Source: Solobacterium sp. | GTDB lineage: Bacteria; Bacillota_I; Bacilli_A; Erysipelotrichales; Erysipelotrichaceae | Length of the DNA: 53,118 nt | Assembly (NCBI GenBank): GCA_017404505.1 | Contig: JAFRCE010000006.1 | Span: 1 to 53,118 of the forward strand | Direction of reading: 5' to 3' | Part shown: positions 9,167 through 17,733 of the stretch, piece after piece | Layout of the letters: each line of letters starts with the position of its first letter | Numbering within the stretch: the stretch's first letter is position 1 | The notes under the pieces: generated by a model | Seen by the model: only the letters and a program-made list of their open reading frames with translations | What the model was told of the DNA's origin: nothing | Databases searched by the model: none | Program-made: the position numbers and the translations under genes

Positions 9167-10030
9167 ATGACATTTGCTGTATTTGCGGACGGCACTGCGA
9201 ATCTGCCGGGAACATTGCTGAAAGGCATCACGCTTCTGCCCAGTGAATACACCATAGACGGTGTGCCGAGTGTTTACAGCGGTGATATTGAGCATTTTGA
9301 CGTGCATTCGTATTATGAAAGCCTGCGCGGCGGCGTGGTCGTAAAAACCAGCCTGCTGAATTCCGCCCTCTTCATAACTCATTTCGAACCGCTCCTCAAA
9401 GACGGAACAGACATTATTTACGTTGCCATGAGTTCCGGCATCAGCGGCACTTATAACGCCGCCCGTACAGCCGCCCAGCAGCTGATGGAAGAATTTCCGG
9501 AACGCTTTGTCCATATCGTCGATTCCCATGGCTGCGGTTTCGGCAATGGTATGCTGGCTATCAAAGCGGCGGAATTAAGCAGAGAGAATGTTCCTGTCAG
9601 GGAAGCCGCACAGATACTGGATGACATGGTTCCCCACTGCTGTCAGTATTTTACCGTCGACGATCTGAACTTCCTGAAACGGACCGGCAGAGTCAGCGGC
9701 GCCACCGCCCTCATCGGCACAACCCTGAATATCAAGCCGATCCTTTACGGCGACCAAACCGGCCACATCGTTTCCTGTGCCAAATGCCGCGGCCGTAAGA
9801 AATCCATTCAGATGCTGGCCGACAAATATCACGAAAAGCACATGAACCTGGCAAACCCGACCGTCTTTATCTCACATGGTGACTGTCTGGCGGATGCCGA
9901 AAGACTGAAGGAACTGATTCTCGCGGAAACACCGGACGCAAACGTCGTCATCTGTCCGCATGAACCGTTCTCCGGTGCCCATGTCGGACCGGGCATGCTT
10001 GGTCTGTTCTTCCTCGGCAAAGAAAGATAA
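9167..10030 (+). CDS. DegV family fatty-acid-binding protein
   Basis: 287 residues from MTFAVFADG, with AGGAGG 9 nt upstream; an in-frame start 20 codons earlier lacks a site. Family features are TSLLNSALF near residue 60, the SSGISGTYNAA fatty-acid phosphate-contacting motif and the C-terminal HVGPGMLGLFF. In Firmicutes, proteins of this fold (FakB) present fatty acids to the kinase FakA; whether this paralogue does so is unknown because fakA is not here. A TATAAT overlaps the preceding stop codon, and a terminator follows. Confidence 0.9.
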   Translation: MTFAVFADGTANLPGTLLKGITLLPSEYTIDGVPSVYSGDIEHFDVHSYYESLRGGVVVKTSLLNSALFITHFEPLLKDGTDIIYVAMSSGISGTYNAARTAAQQLMEEFPERFVHIVDSHGCGFGNGMLAIKAAELSRENVPVREAAQILDDMVPHCCQYFTVDDLNFLKRTGRVSGATALIGTTLNIKPILYGDQTGHIVSCAKCRGRKKSIQMLADKYHEKHMNLANPTVFISHGDCLADAERLKELILAETPDANVVICPHEPFSGAHVGPGMLGLFFLGKER

Positions 10031-10056
10031 ACCCTTATTCTCCATCCTGTATACCG

Positions 10057-10086
10057 AACCGCTGATTTCTGCATCGGCGGTTTTTT
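10057..10086 (+). terminator. Terminator after degV
   Basis: 9-bp stem ACCGCTGAT / ATCGGCGGT with one G-U pair, 6-nt loop, then TTTTTT. Confidence 0.8.
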
Positions 10087-10290
10087 GATTCCGTCAATGT
10101 TACAATGAACACAGTACACCGCTCATTCAACAGCATGACCAGCGCTGAAGAATCCAATGCTTTTTATGACAGCCGCTTTCCGCCCGCAACGGAAAATGCA
10201 GATCATAAGGACAGAAACAGGCAGAAAATGACAGGAAGTGCGTTTATGCCGTCTGAATACTGAAACCATCAGAGAAAGGAAGAACCGACC

Positions 10291-11187
10291 ATGGAATGGC
10301 TGACCTGTATCCGCAATACAATCGATTATATAGAAAAGCATCTGGAAGAGAACATCAGTGCGCAGGATGTTGCCGGCCAGGTGAATATCTCACCGTTCTT
10401 TCTGCAGAAAGGTTTCTCGCTGATGACCGGTTACGGTATCGCTGAATACATACGCAACCGCCGGCTGTATCAGGCAGCTCTCGATCTGAAAAAGACGGAC
10501 AGCAAAGTGATCGATATCGCACTGCGCTATGGCTATGAGACACCGGAAAGCTTTTCCAAAGCCTTTCAGCGCTTTCACGGTGCAACCCCTTTGCAGGTAC
10601 GTGACGGGGCTGAAATACAGGACTTTCTGCCTCTGAAAATCAACATTTCAGTATTTGGAGGAAATCACATGATGAATTGTAAAATCACGCCCATGTTCCC
10701 GTTCCGGGTCATCGGCTTTCAGAGAGTCTTCGACAATGAAACCGCATATGCACAAATCCCGAAATTCTGGGATGAACTGTGTGAAAAATACGCGGATCAT
10801 GTTTATGCCGGAAATCCGCCGGCCAATCCTTACGAAAAAGCGATCGTTGATAACTGCATCGGCGAATACGGTATCTGCATCGACGATATCGGCAACGGAC
10901 AGTTTCGCTATCTGGTTGCCGGCCGCTATACGGGTGGCGAAGTGCCGGAAGGCATGGTACTCTATGAATTCCCGCAGTGTGAATGGGCCATATTCAACTG
11001 TTACGGACCGCTACCGGATGCGATGCAGAGTATGAATACCCGCATCTTCCGGGAATGGCTGCCCGGCAATCCGGAGTATGAACTCTGCGGCAACGCCAAC
11101 GTCGAATGGTATGACTGCATCAACGGTGAAAAAACCGACCCCGACTACCATACCGCGATCTGGGTCCCGGTAAAAAGAAAAAGCTGA
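10291..11187 (+). CDS. AraC-family regulator with GyrI-like effector domain
   Basis: 298 residues. Here the DNA-binding part comes first (residues 1-105: two HTH units, ending YGYETPESFSKAFQRFHGATP), followed by a GyrI/BmrR-like small-molecule domain (about 115-298). This is the Rob-type order, used in E. coli and Firmicutes regulators that sense drugs or metabolites. An AAAGGAAG site lies 11 nt before the ATG. It stands alone, about 100 bp ahead of a DUF1349 gene whose own ribosome site is strong. Target and ligand unknown. Confidence 0.88.
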   Translation: MEWLTCIRNTIDYIEKHLEENISAQDVAGQVNISPFFLQKGFSLMTGYGIAEYIRNRRLYQAALDLKKTDSKVIDIALRYGYETPESFSKAFQRFHGATPLQVRDGAEIQDFLPLKINISVFGGNHMMNCKITPMFPFRVIGFQRVFDNETAYAQIPKFWDELCEKYADHVYAGNPPANPYEKAIVDNCIGEYGICIDDIGNGQFRYLVAGRYTGGEVPEGMVLYEFPQCEWAIFNCYGPLPDAMQSMNTRIFREWLPGNPEYELCGNANVEWYDCINGEKTDPDYHTAIWVPVKRKS

Positions 11188-11289
11188 TATTGTCTGACAC
11201 AATGCGGTAACTGGATAAGTTTCCTGAGCGCTGTATATGGTATTCTTTAGGAAAGACAGAAGTCAGGTATTTCAGGAGGAATTCACATC

Positions 11290-11898
11290 ATGGAACTGAG
11301 CAAACAGATGAAATGGACCCGCGAACCTGCCCGTTACAGCATCAGCGAGGACCGCATCGAGATCACTACCGCACCGCATACCGATCTTTGGCAGAGAACG
11401 TATTATCATTTCCGCAACGACAACGCACCGGCGCTGCAGCTGGAAACAGACGAGAAATTCTTCTCTTTCATTGTCAAAACTGATTTTTCCGGCAGCAGCC
11501 ACCGCTTTGATCAGTGCGGCGTTGTCATGTATCTTGATTCGGAGAACTGGCTGAAAGGTTCGGTCGAATACGAAAACGAATCCTTCCAGCATCTCGGCTC
11601 GGTAGCGACCAATCACGGCTATTCCGACTGGGCAACCACCGCCATCCCGGCTGATGTCAAAGTCATGTGGTACCGCTTCAGCCGCCGTGAAGACGACTAC
11701 TGCATCGAATGTTCCCAGGACGGTGAAAACTTCACGCAGATGCGTATCTGCCATATGTGGGAAGGTGCCGGTACGATCCGCTTCGGCATTTATGCCTGCA
11801 GCCCGGAAGACTCCAGTTTCACTGCCGTGTTCACCGATCTTCAGATGACGGAATGCGCCTGGAAAGCGCATGACGGCCAGAAACCGGACGAAGAATAA
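11290..11898 (+). CDS. DUF1349 (concanavalin-like) domain protein
   Basis: 202 residues, cytoplasmic by lack of signal peptide. The pattern TDLWQRTYYHF, then DQCGVVMYLDSENWLKGSVEYEN and RFGIYACSPEDSSFTAVF matches the DUF1349 family, a beta-sandwich fold related to lectin-like domains (sometimes annotated as regulation of enolase 1). No enzymatic residues are established for the family. AGGAGG precedes the ATG at good spacing. A weak hairpin follows the stop (11918-11947). Function unknown; sugar binding is possible but unproven. Confidence 0.82.
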   Translation: MELSKQMKWTREPARYSISEDRIEITTAPHTDLWQRTYYHFRNDNAPALQLETDEKFFSFIVKTDFSGSSHRFDQCGVVMYLDSENWLKGSVEYENESFQHLGSVATNHGYSDWATTAIPADVKVMWYRFSRREDDYCIECSQDGENFTQMRICHMWEGAGTIRFGIYACSPEDSSFTAVFTDLQMTECAWKAHDGQKPDEE

Positions 11899-12003
11899 TC
11901 CGAATATCACAAATCCGGAGATGGCCGTCATGGTCATCTCTGTTTTGTATCAATCCCCTTTGGCATGGGGTATAATGCTGATAGAAACCGGAGGCAGTCA
12001 GAA

Positions 12004-12324
12004 ATGAAAAAAACAGACATATATGTCGGTCTGAACGACCAGGACACCAAAGTGCAGAAGTTTGAAACAGAGAAGTATGTTTCCGTTCTCAAACGTCTCT
12101 GCATCGCTTATAAGGTGCCCTTCTCATTCACTCTCATTGACGGCGGTTATATCCATGACTCCGGTGAATACACGCAGGAGAAAACCCTGGTTCTTACCCT
12201 GATCGACGCAGACAAGAACATCATCGAGGAAATCGCCAAAGACCTCTGTGTTTTTTTCCATCAGGAATCGGTTCTCGTCACAGTCGGCGAAATCGAAGCC
12301 TACAGTATCAGTGAACAGTTATGA
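12004..12324 (+). CDS. Small conserved protein, DUF3574-like
   Basis: 106 residues starting MKKTDIYVGLNDQDTK, with GGAGG 9 nt upstream; the open frame extends farther but without a site. It resembles small Firmicutes proteins (DUF3574-like) with an opening IYIGLNDKDT and a closing FNQESV; here the latter reads FHQESVLVTVGEIEAYS. Alpha/beta composition, no signal peptide. TATAAT stands at 11971-11976. It is transcribed alone and ends at a shared bidirectional terminator. The function is unknown, and the family assignment is from memory of the pattern only. Confidence 0.7.
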   Translation: MKKTDIYVGLNDQDTKVQKFETEKYVSVLKRLCIAYKVPFSFTLIDGGYIHDSGEYTQEKTLVLTLIDADKNIIEEIAKDLCVFFHQESVLVTVGEIEAYSISEQL

Positions 12325-12332
12325 ACATCGAT

Positions 12333-12369
12333 AAAAAAGGCCTTTGCCTTCCCAGGCAAGGGCCTTTTT
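12333..12369. terminator. Bidirectional terminator between convergent genes
   Basis: Arms GGCCTTTGCCT and AGGCAAGGGCC (one G-U pair) flanked by AAAAAA and TTTTT. It serves the small DUF protein and the TetR gene. Confidence 0.85.
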
Positions 12370-12373
12370 ACGG

Positions 12374-12931
12374 TTACATATCAATCGTTTCTCGGATCAG
12401 TGAAATGATCAGTTCTTTCTTTTCCGCCCGGCTCATCGCCGCGTAGCTTTGTGAATGGATGGCCGCCGAGATACCGGCAATCGTTTTGGCGGCAGCAATA
12501 TCCAGCGGATATTTGCCTTGATAGCCATGTTTCTGCAGCATTTCTTCCGCCGCCGGGATCAGAGATGCGACAGTTCGCTCATGAAGAGCGCTTCGTACCG
12601 TCCAGTGCATGTTTCCCTGGATTCGCATATACTGTTCCATGGATGTTTCAAACATGTCCAGGAACCGGTCGGCGAACTCTTCCACACTGCTGATTTCCCC
12701 GGTCATTCTGGCAAAAGCGGATTCATACTGGCGGAAGAACCGGTCAGCTACCACGTCAAACAGTTCGTCCTTGGATCTGAAATAATGGTAAAACATGCCG
12801 ACTTCGCCGCCTACCTCATCCAGGATCCGCCGGACGGAAGTCTTTTCAAATCCGTCGGTAAAGAACAGCTTTGCGGCCGCTGCTATGATCTCATCTCTTT
12901 TTCCGCCTTCAAGAACCGGTTTCCTCGCCAT
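12374..12931 (-). CDS. TetR-family transcriptional repressor
   Basis: 185 residues from MARKPVLEGGKRDEIIAAAA. Helix-turn-helix spans residues 10-55 (FFTDGFEKTSVRRILDEVGGEVGMFYHYFRSKDELFD), the canonical TetR N-terminus; the remaining helical part binds an unknown ligand. It overlaps the end of the upstream hydrolase gene by 23 bp, with a GAGGCG site inside that gene, so the two are co-translated. Two palindromes flank the promoter of the pair and are the likely operators, making this an autoregulated unit that responds to a compound the hydrolase may degrade. Confidence 0.9.
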   Translation of the reverse strand: MARKPVLEGGKRDEIIAAAAKLFFTDGFEKTSVRRILDEVGGEVGMFYHYFRSKDELFDVVADRFFRQYESAFARMTGEISSVEEFADRFLDMFETSMEQYMRIQGNMHWTVRSALHERTVASLIPAAEEMLQKHGYQGKYPLDIAAAKTIAGISAAIHSQSYAAMSRAEKKELIISLIRETIDM

Positions 12932-14075
12932 CTGTTTTCGCCTCGATCCATTCCGTAATCGTATCCAGCACCAGCTGCAGGTTGCCGATCTGACAGTGAT
13001 GGCCGGCACATTCTTCTTTGGTAAAGAGCCTGCCGGTCACACTGCGGGCATTCGTAAGTGCCTTCAGCTGATCCTCATAATAAATTGTATACAGGTCTTC
13101 ACTTCCTGCAAGTACCAGAACGTCCTGTTTCAGCAGTGGCGAGATGGTCCGGGTGTTGTACTGTTTGATACAGTTGAAATAATCACAGGCGCTGCTGACA
13201 TTCTCATAGATGATTCTGCCCTGACCGAGCAGCCAGCGGGTGAAATAGTTCTCGTCCAGTTTCTTTTCCAGCCATTTCCAGAGAAAGCTTTTTGGATGAG
13301 CCGTCATATAATCAAACAGCTTCGCCTTCCACGGCCCCATTTTATGCGTGATTGCACCGTAAAAATCATAGATCAGATCAAACATGACGACTCTTCTGAT
13401 CCGCTGATCATAAACGGCTGCCCGCGGGGCAAGATAGCCGCCCAGCGACACGCCGATCAGAGTGACATCATCCAGACCGAAATGATCCAGCACCGCAGAC
13501 GTGCAGTGTTCCCATTCCGGCGTCATCCGGATACCACAGCGCATCAGCACTTCTCCCTGACCGCATCCTTCAAAGAAATAGACGTCATAGCCCATGCTGC
13601 TGAAGAACGGCAGGAAATCGAGAAACTCCTGAATGAAACTGTCATAACCACCGTGCAGGACGATCGTCCCTTTCGGCTTTTCGCATACTGCATAATAGAC
13701 CGGCAGATAACCGTTCTGAAACGGAACCCGCACATAATTCATCAGCCGGCTGTCTTTGTAACAGCGGTCATAATTGGCCATGCATTTCTCGTACAGAACT
13801 TTCTTGAGACTGGCACCTGAGGCATCTCTGGCATCGCTCAGTGTGTAAAACTGCGCCGCCCGGTAACATGACGCTGCTTTTTTATATTCCCCTGCCGCCT
13901 CGGCTTTCTCCGCAATTTGCGAAAACAGCCTGATCCAGCTGTCAAAATCAGCCGCCTTCCGGCCGATTTCATACAGCTCTTCCCGGCTCATGACGCCGGT
14001 GGAATAAAGACGGTTCAGCTGATAATTCATACCTGCGTCTGTACTGAAATCATAGAATCCGACATTAAACTTCAT
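12909..14075 (-). CDS. Alpha/beta hydrolase (FrsA/DUF1100-like), TetR-linked
   Basis: 388 residues. A helical N-terminal ~130 residues precedes the alpha/beta fold, with TIVLHGGYDS (oxyanion region), the nucleophile elbow GVSLGG and a late histidine in EECAGHHCQIGN. Length and N-terminal helices resemble FrsA-type or pseudooxynicotine-hydrolase-type enzymes. Cytoplasmic. A GGGAGG site lies upstream of the ATG, and the promoter sits between two palindromic operators. Being the only partner of a TetR regulator, it probably acts on the inducer or a related compound; substrate unknown. Confidence 0.82.
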   Translation of the reverse strand: MKFNVGFYDFSTDAGMNYQLNRLYSTGVMSREELYEIGRKAADFDSWIRLFSQIAEKAEAAGEYKKAASCYRAAQFYTLSDARDASGASLKKVLYEKCMANYDRCYKDSRLMNYVRVPFQNGYLPVYYAVCEKPKGTIVLHGGYDSFIQEFLDFLPFFSSMGYDVYFFEGCGQGEVLMRCGIRMTPEWEHCTSAVLDHFGLDDVTLIGVSLGGYLAPRAAVYDQRIRRVVMFDLIYDFYGAITHKMGPWKAKLFDYMTAHPKSFLWKWLEKKLDENYFTRWLLGQGRIIYENVSSACDYFNCIKQYNTRTISPLLKQDVLVLAGSEDLYTIYYEDQLKALTNARSVTGRLFTKEECAGHHCQIGNLQLVLDTITEWIEAKTDGEETGS

Positions 14076-14093
14076 GGTCCTGCCTCCCTCTTC

Positions 14094-14120
14094 AATTAAC
14101 AGAATATCGTTCTGTTAATT
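14094..14120 (-). promoter_or_regulatory. TetR operator 1
   Basis: Perfect inverted repeat, arms AATTAACAGAA and TTCTGTTAATT around 5 bp. It lies just downstream of the -10 box (TATAAT, 14126-14121, minus strand), where a bound repressor would block polymerase. It shares the core GAA-N-ATCGTTCTGTT with the second palindrome. Confidence 0.75.
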
Positions 14121-14149
14121 ATTATATACGGCAGTTTCCCGATACACAA
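14121..14149 (-). promoter_or_regulatory. Promoter of the hydrolase-tetR operon
   Basis: On the minus strand, -35 TTGTGT (14149-14144), 17-bp spacer, -10 TATAAT (14126-14121). It is bracketed on both sides by related palindromes. Confidence 0.75.
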
Positions 14150-14152
14150 CAG

Positions 14153-14177
14153 ATAAACCGAACATCGTTCTGTTTAT
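14153..14177 (-). promoter_or_regulatory. TetR operator 2
   Basis: Inverted repeat, arms ATAAACCGAA and TTCTGTTTAT around CATCG, one mismatch. It is just upstream of the -35 box and similar to operator 1. Confidence 0.65.
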
Positions 14178-14200
14178 TTTTCCGAATTCTCGGAGAACAG

Positions 14201-14261
14201 AAAAAAGCTGACCGTTCAGAGGACGGAAATGCTTTCCGTTTCCTGAACCATGTCAGCTTTT
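14201..14261 (-). terminator. Terminator of the alpha-amylase gene
   Basis: Nested hairpin: outer arms AAAAGCTGAC / GTCAGCTTTT, inner TTCAG / CTGAA and GGAAA / TTTCC. Reading on the minus strand, the outer arm is followed by a T run. Confidence 0.8.
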
Positions 14262-14263
14262 AT

Positions 14264-15724
14264 TTACTGTAATGACGCAGCAGGCACCCATACCGAGACG
14301 GATCCGCCGTCACAGTAGAAGTTGCCGTTGCCATTGTCGTCGATCCTGACTTCCGCTTCGTAGTCGCCCAGAGCTTCCTTCCAGATCTCTCCTTTATGCT
14401 CGATACCGACGTGCATTGTCTTCTCACCGGCAGCGTTGTCACTCATAATGACCGCCACACCGCTGTTTTTATGCTCGGCATCGCCGCTAAACGTCCAGCC
14501 GACGACATACTGATGATCGAAGTAATCATGCTGTTCGCCATACAGATTGTTCTTTCTGATTTTCAGCAGCCGGTTGATCGTCTCCTGAAAGTTTCTTCCT
14601 TCTCTGGCTTCCAGTCCGTAATAGTCACCGTAGAAGATGCACGGATAACCCTGCGTACGCAGCAGAATCGTGGTATAGGCAAGCGGCACGAACCATTCGG
14701 CAACGGTGCTCTCGAGAGCCTGGCCGGGCTGTGTGTCGTGGTTGTCGACAAACGTTACCGCATGTTCCGGGTCATCCTTCATCAGTGTGTTGTCCAGCAG
14801 TTTGGACATGTCAAACGTTCCGTTCGATGTGGAAGCGTGATGGAAATTGAAATGCAGAGGCGTATCAAACAGCGACATGCATCCGTTCACTGCTTTCAGA
14901 TATTCCTTCAGTACATTCACGTCACCGTTCCAGTATTCACCGACGCTAAAGTATTCCCGGTGATTGTTTTTGCGGAGCGTCGCCAGCCAGTCCGGATAGA
15001 ACTCACTGTCAATATGCTTGACAGCGTCCAGCCGGAAACCGTCCAGATTTGTCGTGTCAATATACCACTGGCCCCACTCCTTCAGGTGATTGACAACTTC
15101 CGGATTGGAGAAATTGATATTCGCGCCCATCAGATAATCGGCGTTGCCGTTTTCACGGTCGGTATTTTCACTCCAGTCGTCGCCTTTGAAGTTGAAGATG
15201 GCCTTTCTGTGTTTCTTGTCATCCCAGTCGACACCGCTGAAGCAGCTGGCATCCCAAACGAAGTCCGAGTATTTGCCTTTTCTGCCCGGGAATGTGAACT
15301 TGGTCCAGGCCTGGATCTTATATTCGTCACTGACCTGCTGGTTGCGGTCATATTCGGCACTTTCCGATGCCACGACCGTTTCCCTGATATCCGCACCGAT
15401 CATATGATTCAGTACGATATCGGCATATACCTGTATGCCGTTTTTATGCAGTTCCTCAATTGCCGCGAGATATTCCTCACGGGTTCCGTATTTTGTGGCA
15501 ACACTGCCCTTCTGGTCGAATTCGCCCAGATCATATATATCATATACGCCGTAGCCGACATCGGCTGCTCCGGCCTGTCCCTTATAGGCAGGCGGCATCC
15601 ACACAGCGCTGATTCCGTTTTTCGCAAGGGAAGAAGCGTTGTCTCTGAGCTGATTCCACAGACCGGAATTCTCGGGAAGATACCATTCAAAATACTGCAT
15701 CATTACACCTTTTTCGATACTCAT
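14264..15724 (-). CDS. Cytoplasmic alpha-amylase, glycoside hydrolase family 13
   Basis: 486 residues from MSIEKGVMMQYFEWYLPENS; a GGGAGGAGGAAGG site fixes this start. The four GH13 regions are present: DIVLNHM (I), GFRLDAVKHI with the nucleophile Asp (II), VGEYWNGD with the acid/base Glu (III) and FVDNHDTQ (IV). Without a signal peptide it resembles the intracellular AmyS/AmyA type that hydrolyses alpha-1,4 links in maltodextrins or glycogen inside the cell. A C-terminal beta domain of about 90 residues follows the barrel. Transcribed singly with its own terminator. Confidence 0.93.
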   Translation of the reverse strand: MSIEKGVMMQYFEWYLPENSGLWNQLRDNASSLAKNGISAVWMPPAYKGQAGAADVGYGVYDIYDLGEFDQKGSVATKYGTREEYLAAIEELHKNGIQVYADIVLNHMIGADIRETVVASESAEYDRNQQVSDEYKIQAWTKFTFPGRKGKYSDFVWDASCFSGVDWDDKKHRKAIFNFKGDDWSENTDRENGNADYLMGANINFSNPEVVNHLKEWGQWYIDTTNLDGFRLDAVKHIDSEFYPDWLATLRKNNHREYFSVGEYWNGDVNVLKEYLKAVNGCMSLFDTPLHFNFHHASTSNGTFDMSKLLDNTLMKDDPEHAVTFVDNHDTQPGQALESTVAEWFVPLAYTTILLRTQGYPCIFYGDYYGLEAREGRNFQETINRLLKIRKNNLYGEQHDYFDHQYVVGWTFSGDAEHKNSGVAVIMSDNAAGEKTMHVGIEHKGEIWKEALGDYEAEVRIDDNGNGNFYCDGGSVSVWVPAASLQ

Positions 15725-15908
15725 TTTTCCTTCCTCCTCCCGGCCTATTTTAATCATTCCGGCGGCTGTGTCAAATAAAAACACCGCATTCGGAAAATGT
15801 AAGCGTTTGCCTTTGGCTTTTTTCTGAAAACAGTTGAAAATCCTTTAAAATCCGCATTTTTGGCATTCCCGCGGGAAACCGCAGTATTTGCCGTCCGCAA
15901 ACAAATGT

Positions 15909-15914
15909 ATAATA
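15909..15914 (+). promoter_or_regulatory. -10 box of the multi-domain GNAT gene
   Basis: Perfect TATAAT about 30 bp before the GAAGGAG-led ATG of the next gene. No convincing -35. Confidence 0.45.
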
Positions 15915-15945
15915 ATGGCAGACAGCGAAGGAGTCTGAAACGAAG

Positions 15946-17313
15946 ATGGAAGAACTTGAAGCGCGCATCGAGCAACGAATCAGCCAGCCCTGCTGGATCA
16001 TGGATATTCTGCCGATGCGCGTGCCGGCGAAAAACAACGCACAGTATTCGGCTGTGGAACACTATTACCGTCATCCGGACAGATTGTCCCTGCTGCATCA
16101 GAAACAGGCGGAAATTCTTCTGAAACTGAACTGTTATGATAAAATGTCCGTTTCTTTTGACAGCTCGGAATGGCAGGATGATCCGGACCCAGAATGGTTT
16201 GTTGCAAAACTGAAAGATCTTTCTTTCCGGAATCTCAGAGTTCTTTTTCCCGGGCTGCAGATCCTGATCGATCTGGACCGGGATGACACCTGGCTGACGG
16301 TATACCCGGATCATCCGGAACAGCTTGATCTGCTGGACCGTCTGGCCACGGCAAACGGCTTCTTCCTGTGGAAAGCAGAACCGGAAACAGCCATTACCGT
16401 GGAAGAAATTCCTCCTGATCAGATCGGTTCTTTCTGGGATGCCCATCTCCGGTACCTGATCGAGGATGAAATCATTACCGGTCAGGAAGATATCGATTAC
16501 TTTTCCGGCGATCCGTACCGGCACATTCTGGAAGCCCATATGGAAAGAGTGCCGGACACCCAGCATATGGCCTGGTTTGTCCGTAACCATGTCCGGATCG
16601 GCGCGGCATCCTGGTGCACCTTCCACAGTGAAGACGGAAAATGCTTTATCCTCGATTTCTGGGTCTTTCCGCCCTTCCGCGGCGATCAGACAGGCCATCA
16701 GTGCTTTCACGCCCTGGAGGAATACACCTGGAAGGGCGGTGCAGCATATTATGCACTGAACAGCCAGAAAGAAGATTCGGTCCGTTTCTGGAAATCGCTC
16801 GGTTTCGCGGAAGCGGGCACGGATGAATACGGTATGCCCGTATTTGTCAAAAGACAGCCTCTGAAGCCATTCACATATGTGAAGCTGACCGATCATCCGC
16901 AGCTGAAAAACGCGGCGGCCCGGTGGTTCCATGAAAAGTGGCATGTTCCGGAAGAAGCTTATCTGAAATGCATGGACGACTGTCTGAACAGGGTCAGTGA
17001 TTATGACTGGTATCTCTGTCTGGACAAAGGAGAGATCGTCGGTGGCCTCGGCATTATTGACAACGACTTTCACGTCCGCAAAGATCTCAGGCCCAACGTC
17101 TGTGCCGTATATACCGAAGAGGCTTATCGCAGCCAGGGTATTGCCGGAACACTGCTCTGGATGGCTGCCGCCGACATGAAAAGCAAAGGCATCTCCCCTC
17201 TTTATCTGCTGACGGATCTCAGCGGCTTTTACGAACGATACGGATGGGAATTTTACTGCCTGGCGCAGAATGAAGACAGCGATGAAATGTCAAGGCTGTA
17301 TATTCACAGATAG
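15946..17313 (+). CDS. Tandem GNAT acetyltransferase with an extra N-terminal domain
   Basis: 455 residues in three parts. Residues 1-125 form an unrecognised alpha/beta domain. Residues about 125-305 contain a GNAT-like unit (ILDFWVFPPFRGDQTGHQCF, then ALNSQKEDSVRFWKSLGF). Residues about 305-455 hold a second GNAT with a clear acetyl-CoA motif, YTEEAYRSQGIAGTLLW, and a closing FYERYGWEF. The second unit looks catalytic; the first has a degenerate pyrophosphate-binding loop. Acetyl acceptor unknown. A GAAGGAG site lies 12 nt before the ATG. It may be co-transcribed with the small Imm32-like gene 19 bp on. Confidence 0.85.
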   Translation: MEELEARIEQRISQPCWIMDILPMRVPAKNNAQYSAVEHYYRHPDRLSLLHQKQAEILLKLNCYDKMSVSFDSSEWQDDPDPEWFVAKLKDLSFRNLRVLFPGLQILIDLDRDDTWLTVYPDHPEQLDLLDRLATANGFFLWKAEPETAITVEEIPPDQIGSFWDAHLRYLIEDEIITGQEDIDYFSGDPYRHILEAHMERVPDTQHMAWFVRNHVRIGAASWCTFHSEDGKCFILDFWVFPPFRGDQTGHQCFHALEEYTWKGGAAYYALNSQKEDSVRFWKSLGFAEAGTDEYGMPVFVKRQPLKPFTYVKLTDHPQLKNAAARWFHEKWHVPEEAYLKCMDDCLNRVSDYDWYLCLDKGEIVGGLGIIDNDFHVRKDLRPNVCAVYTEEAYRSQGIAGTLLWMAAADMKSKGISPLYLLTDLSGFYERYGWEFYCLAQNEDSDEMSRLYIHR

Positions 17314-17332
17314 AAACAGGATGGTGAAAACA

Positions 17333-17545
17333 ATGGAAATCAACTGGCATAACGGTTTTTCGATCCGGGTAAGAGAGGATGGAAATGCCGTGATCATTTC
17401 GGCCAACAAAGCCGGCCTGCTTTCTCTTTCCGATCAGCTGAGAACCCTGGCCGAAGGAGAAACGGGAGACCACATTCACTATGACGAATACAGTTCTCTC
17501 GAAGACGGTTCCCGGGAACTGATCATTGAACGCATACCGGACTGA
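17333..17545 (+). CDS. Small Imm32-like protein
   Basis: 70 residues. The run ISANKAGLLSLSDQLRTLAEGE, then HIHYDEYSSLEDGS and ELIIERI, resembles the Imm32 immunity-protein family, whose members end with a HIHLDEYNSLE-type motif. Imm32 genes often occur near polymorphic toxins, but none is seen here, so it is an orphan or has another role. I chose the ATG giving MEINWHNG (AGGA 11 nt before); an ATG four codons earlier is possible. Followed by a perfect terminator. Family call made from motif memory. Confidence 0.6.
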   Translation: MEINWHNGFSIRVREDGNAVIISANKAGLLSLSDQLRTLAEGETGDHIHYDEYSSLEDGSRELIIERIPD

Positions 17546-17568
17546 CTCTGACCGATCCCGATAACCGT

Positions 17569-17597
17569 AAAACAGAATTCCGCATGAATTCTGTTTT
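17569..17597. terminator. Bidirectional terminator after the Imm32-like gene
   Basis: Perfect 12-bp stem AAAACAGAATTC / GAATTCTGTTTT, 5-nt loop. Confidence 0.88.
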
Positions 17598-17699
17598 CTT
17601 TCGGATTCCACGATTCTGTTCAGATGGCGCAGTGCACCTGCAGGCAGAAACTGTATGAGGACAGCAGAAGCTGTTCGGCACGAATCAGGATTTGGAGTA

Positions 17700-17705
17700 T
17701 ATAAT
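17700..17705 (+). promoter_or_regulatory. -10 box of mgtC-like gene
   Basis: TATAAT about 28 bp before the chosen ATG, leaving room for the AGGTGA ribosome site; it argues against the open frame's earlier TTG/ATG codons as starts. Confidence 0.5.
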
Positions 17706-17733
17706 GGATAGAAAGAAACAGCAGGTGAATCAT

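Noticed and set aside
10105..10263. 52-codon plus-strand open frame before the AraC-GyrI gene, starting in TACAATG
   Set aside because: No ribosome site, no recognisable family, and random frames of this length are expected; not strong enough to list.
15754..17073. 439-residue open frame antisense to the GNAT gene
   Set aside because: Shadow frame; the plus strand has the conserved acetyl-CoA motif and promoter.
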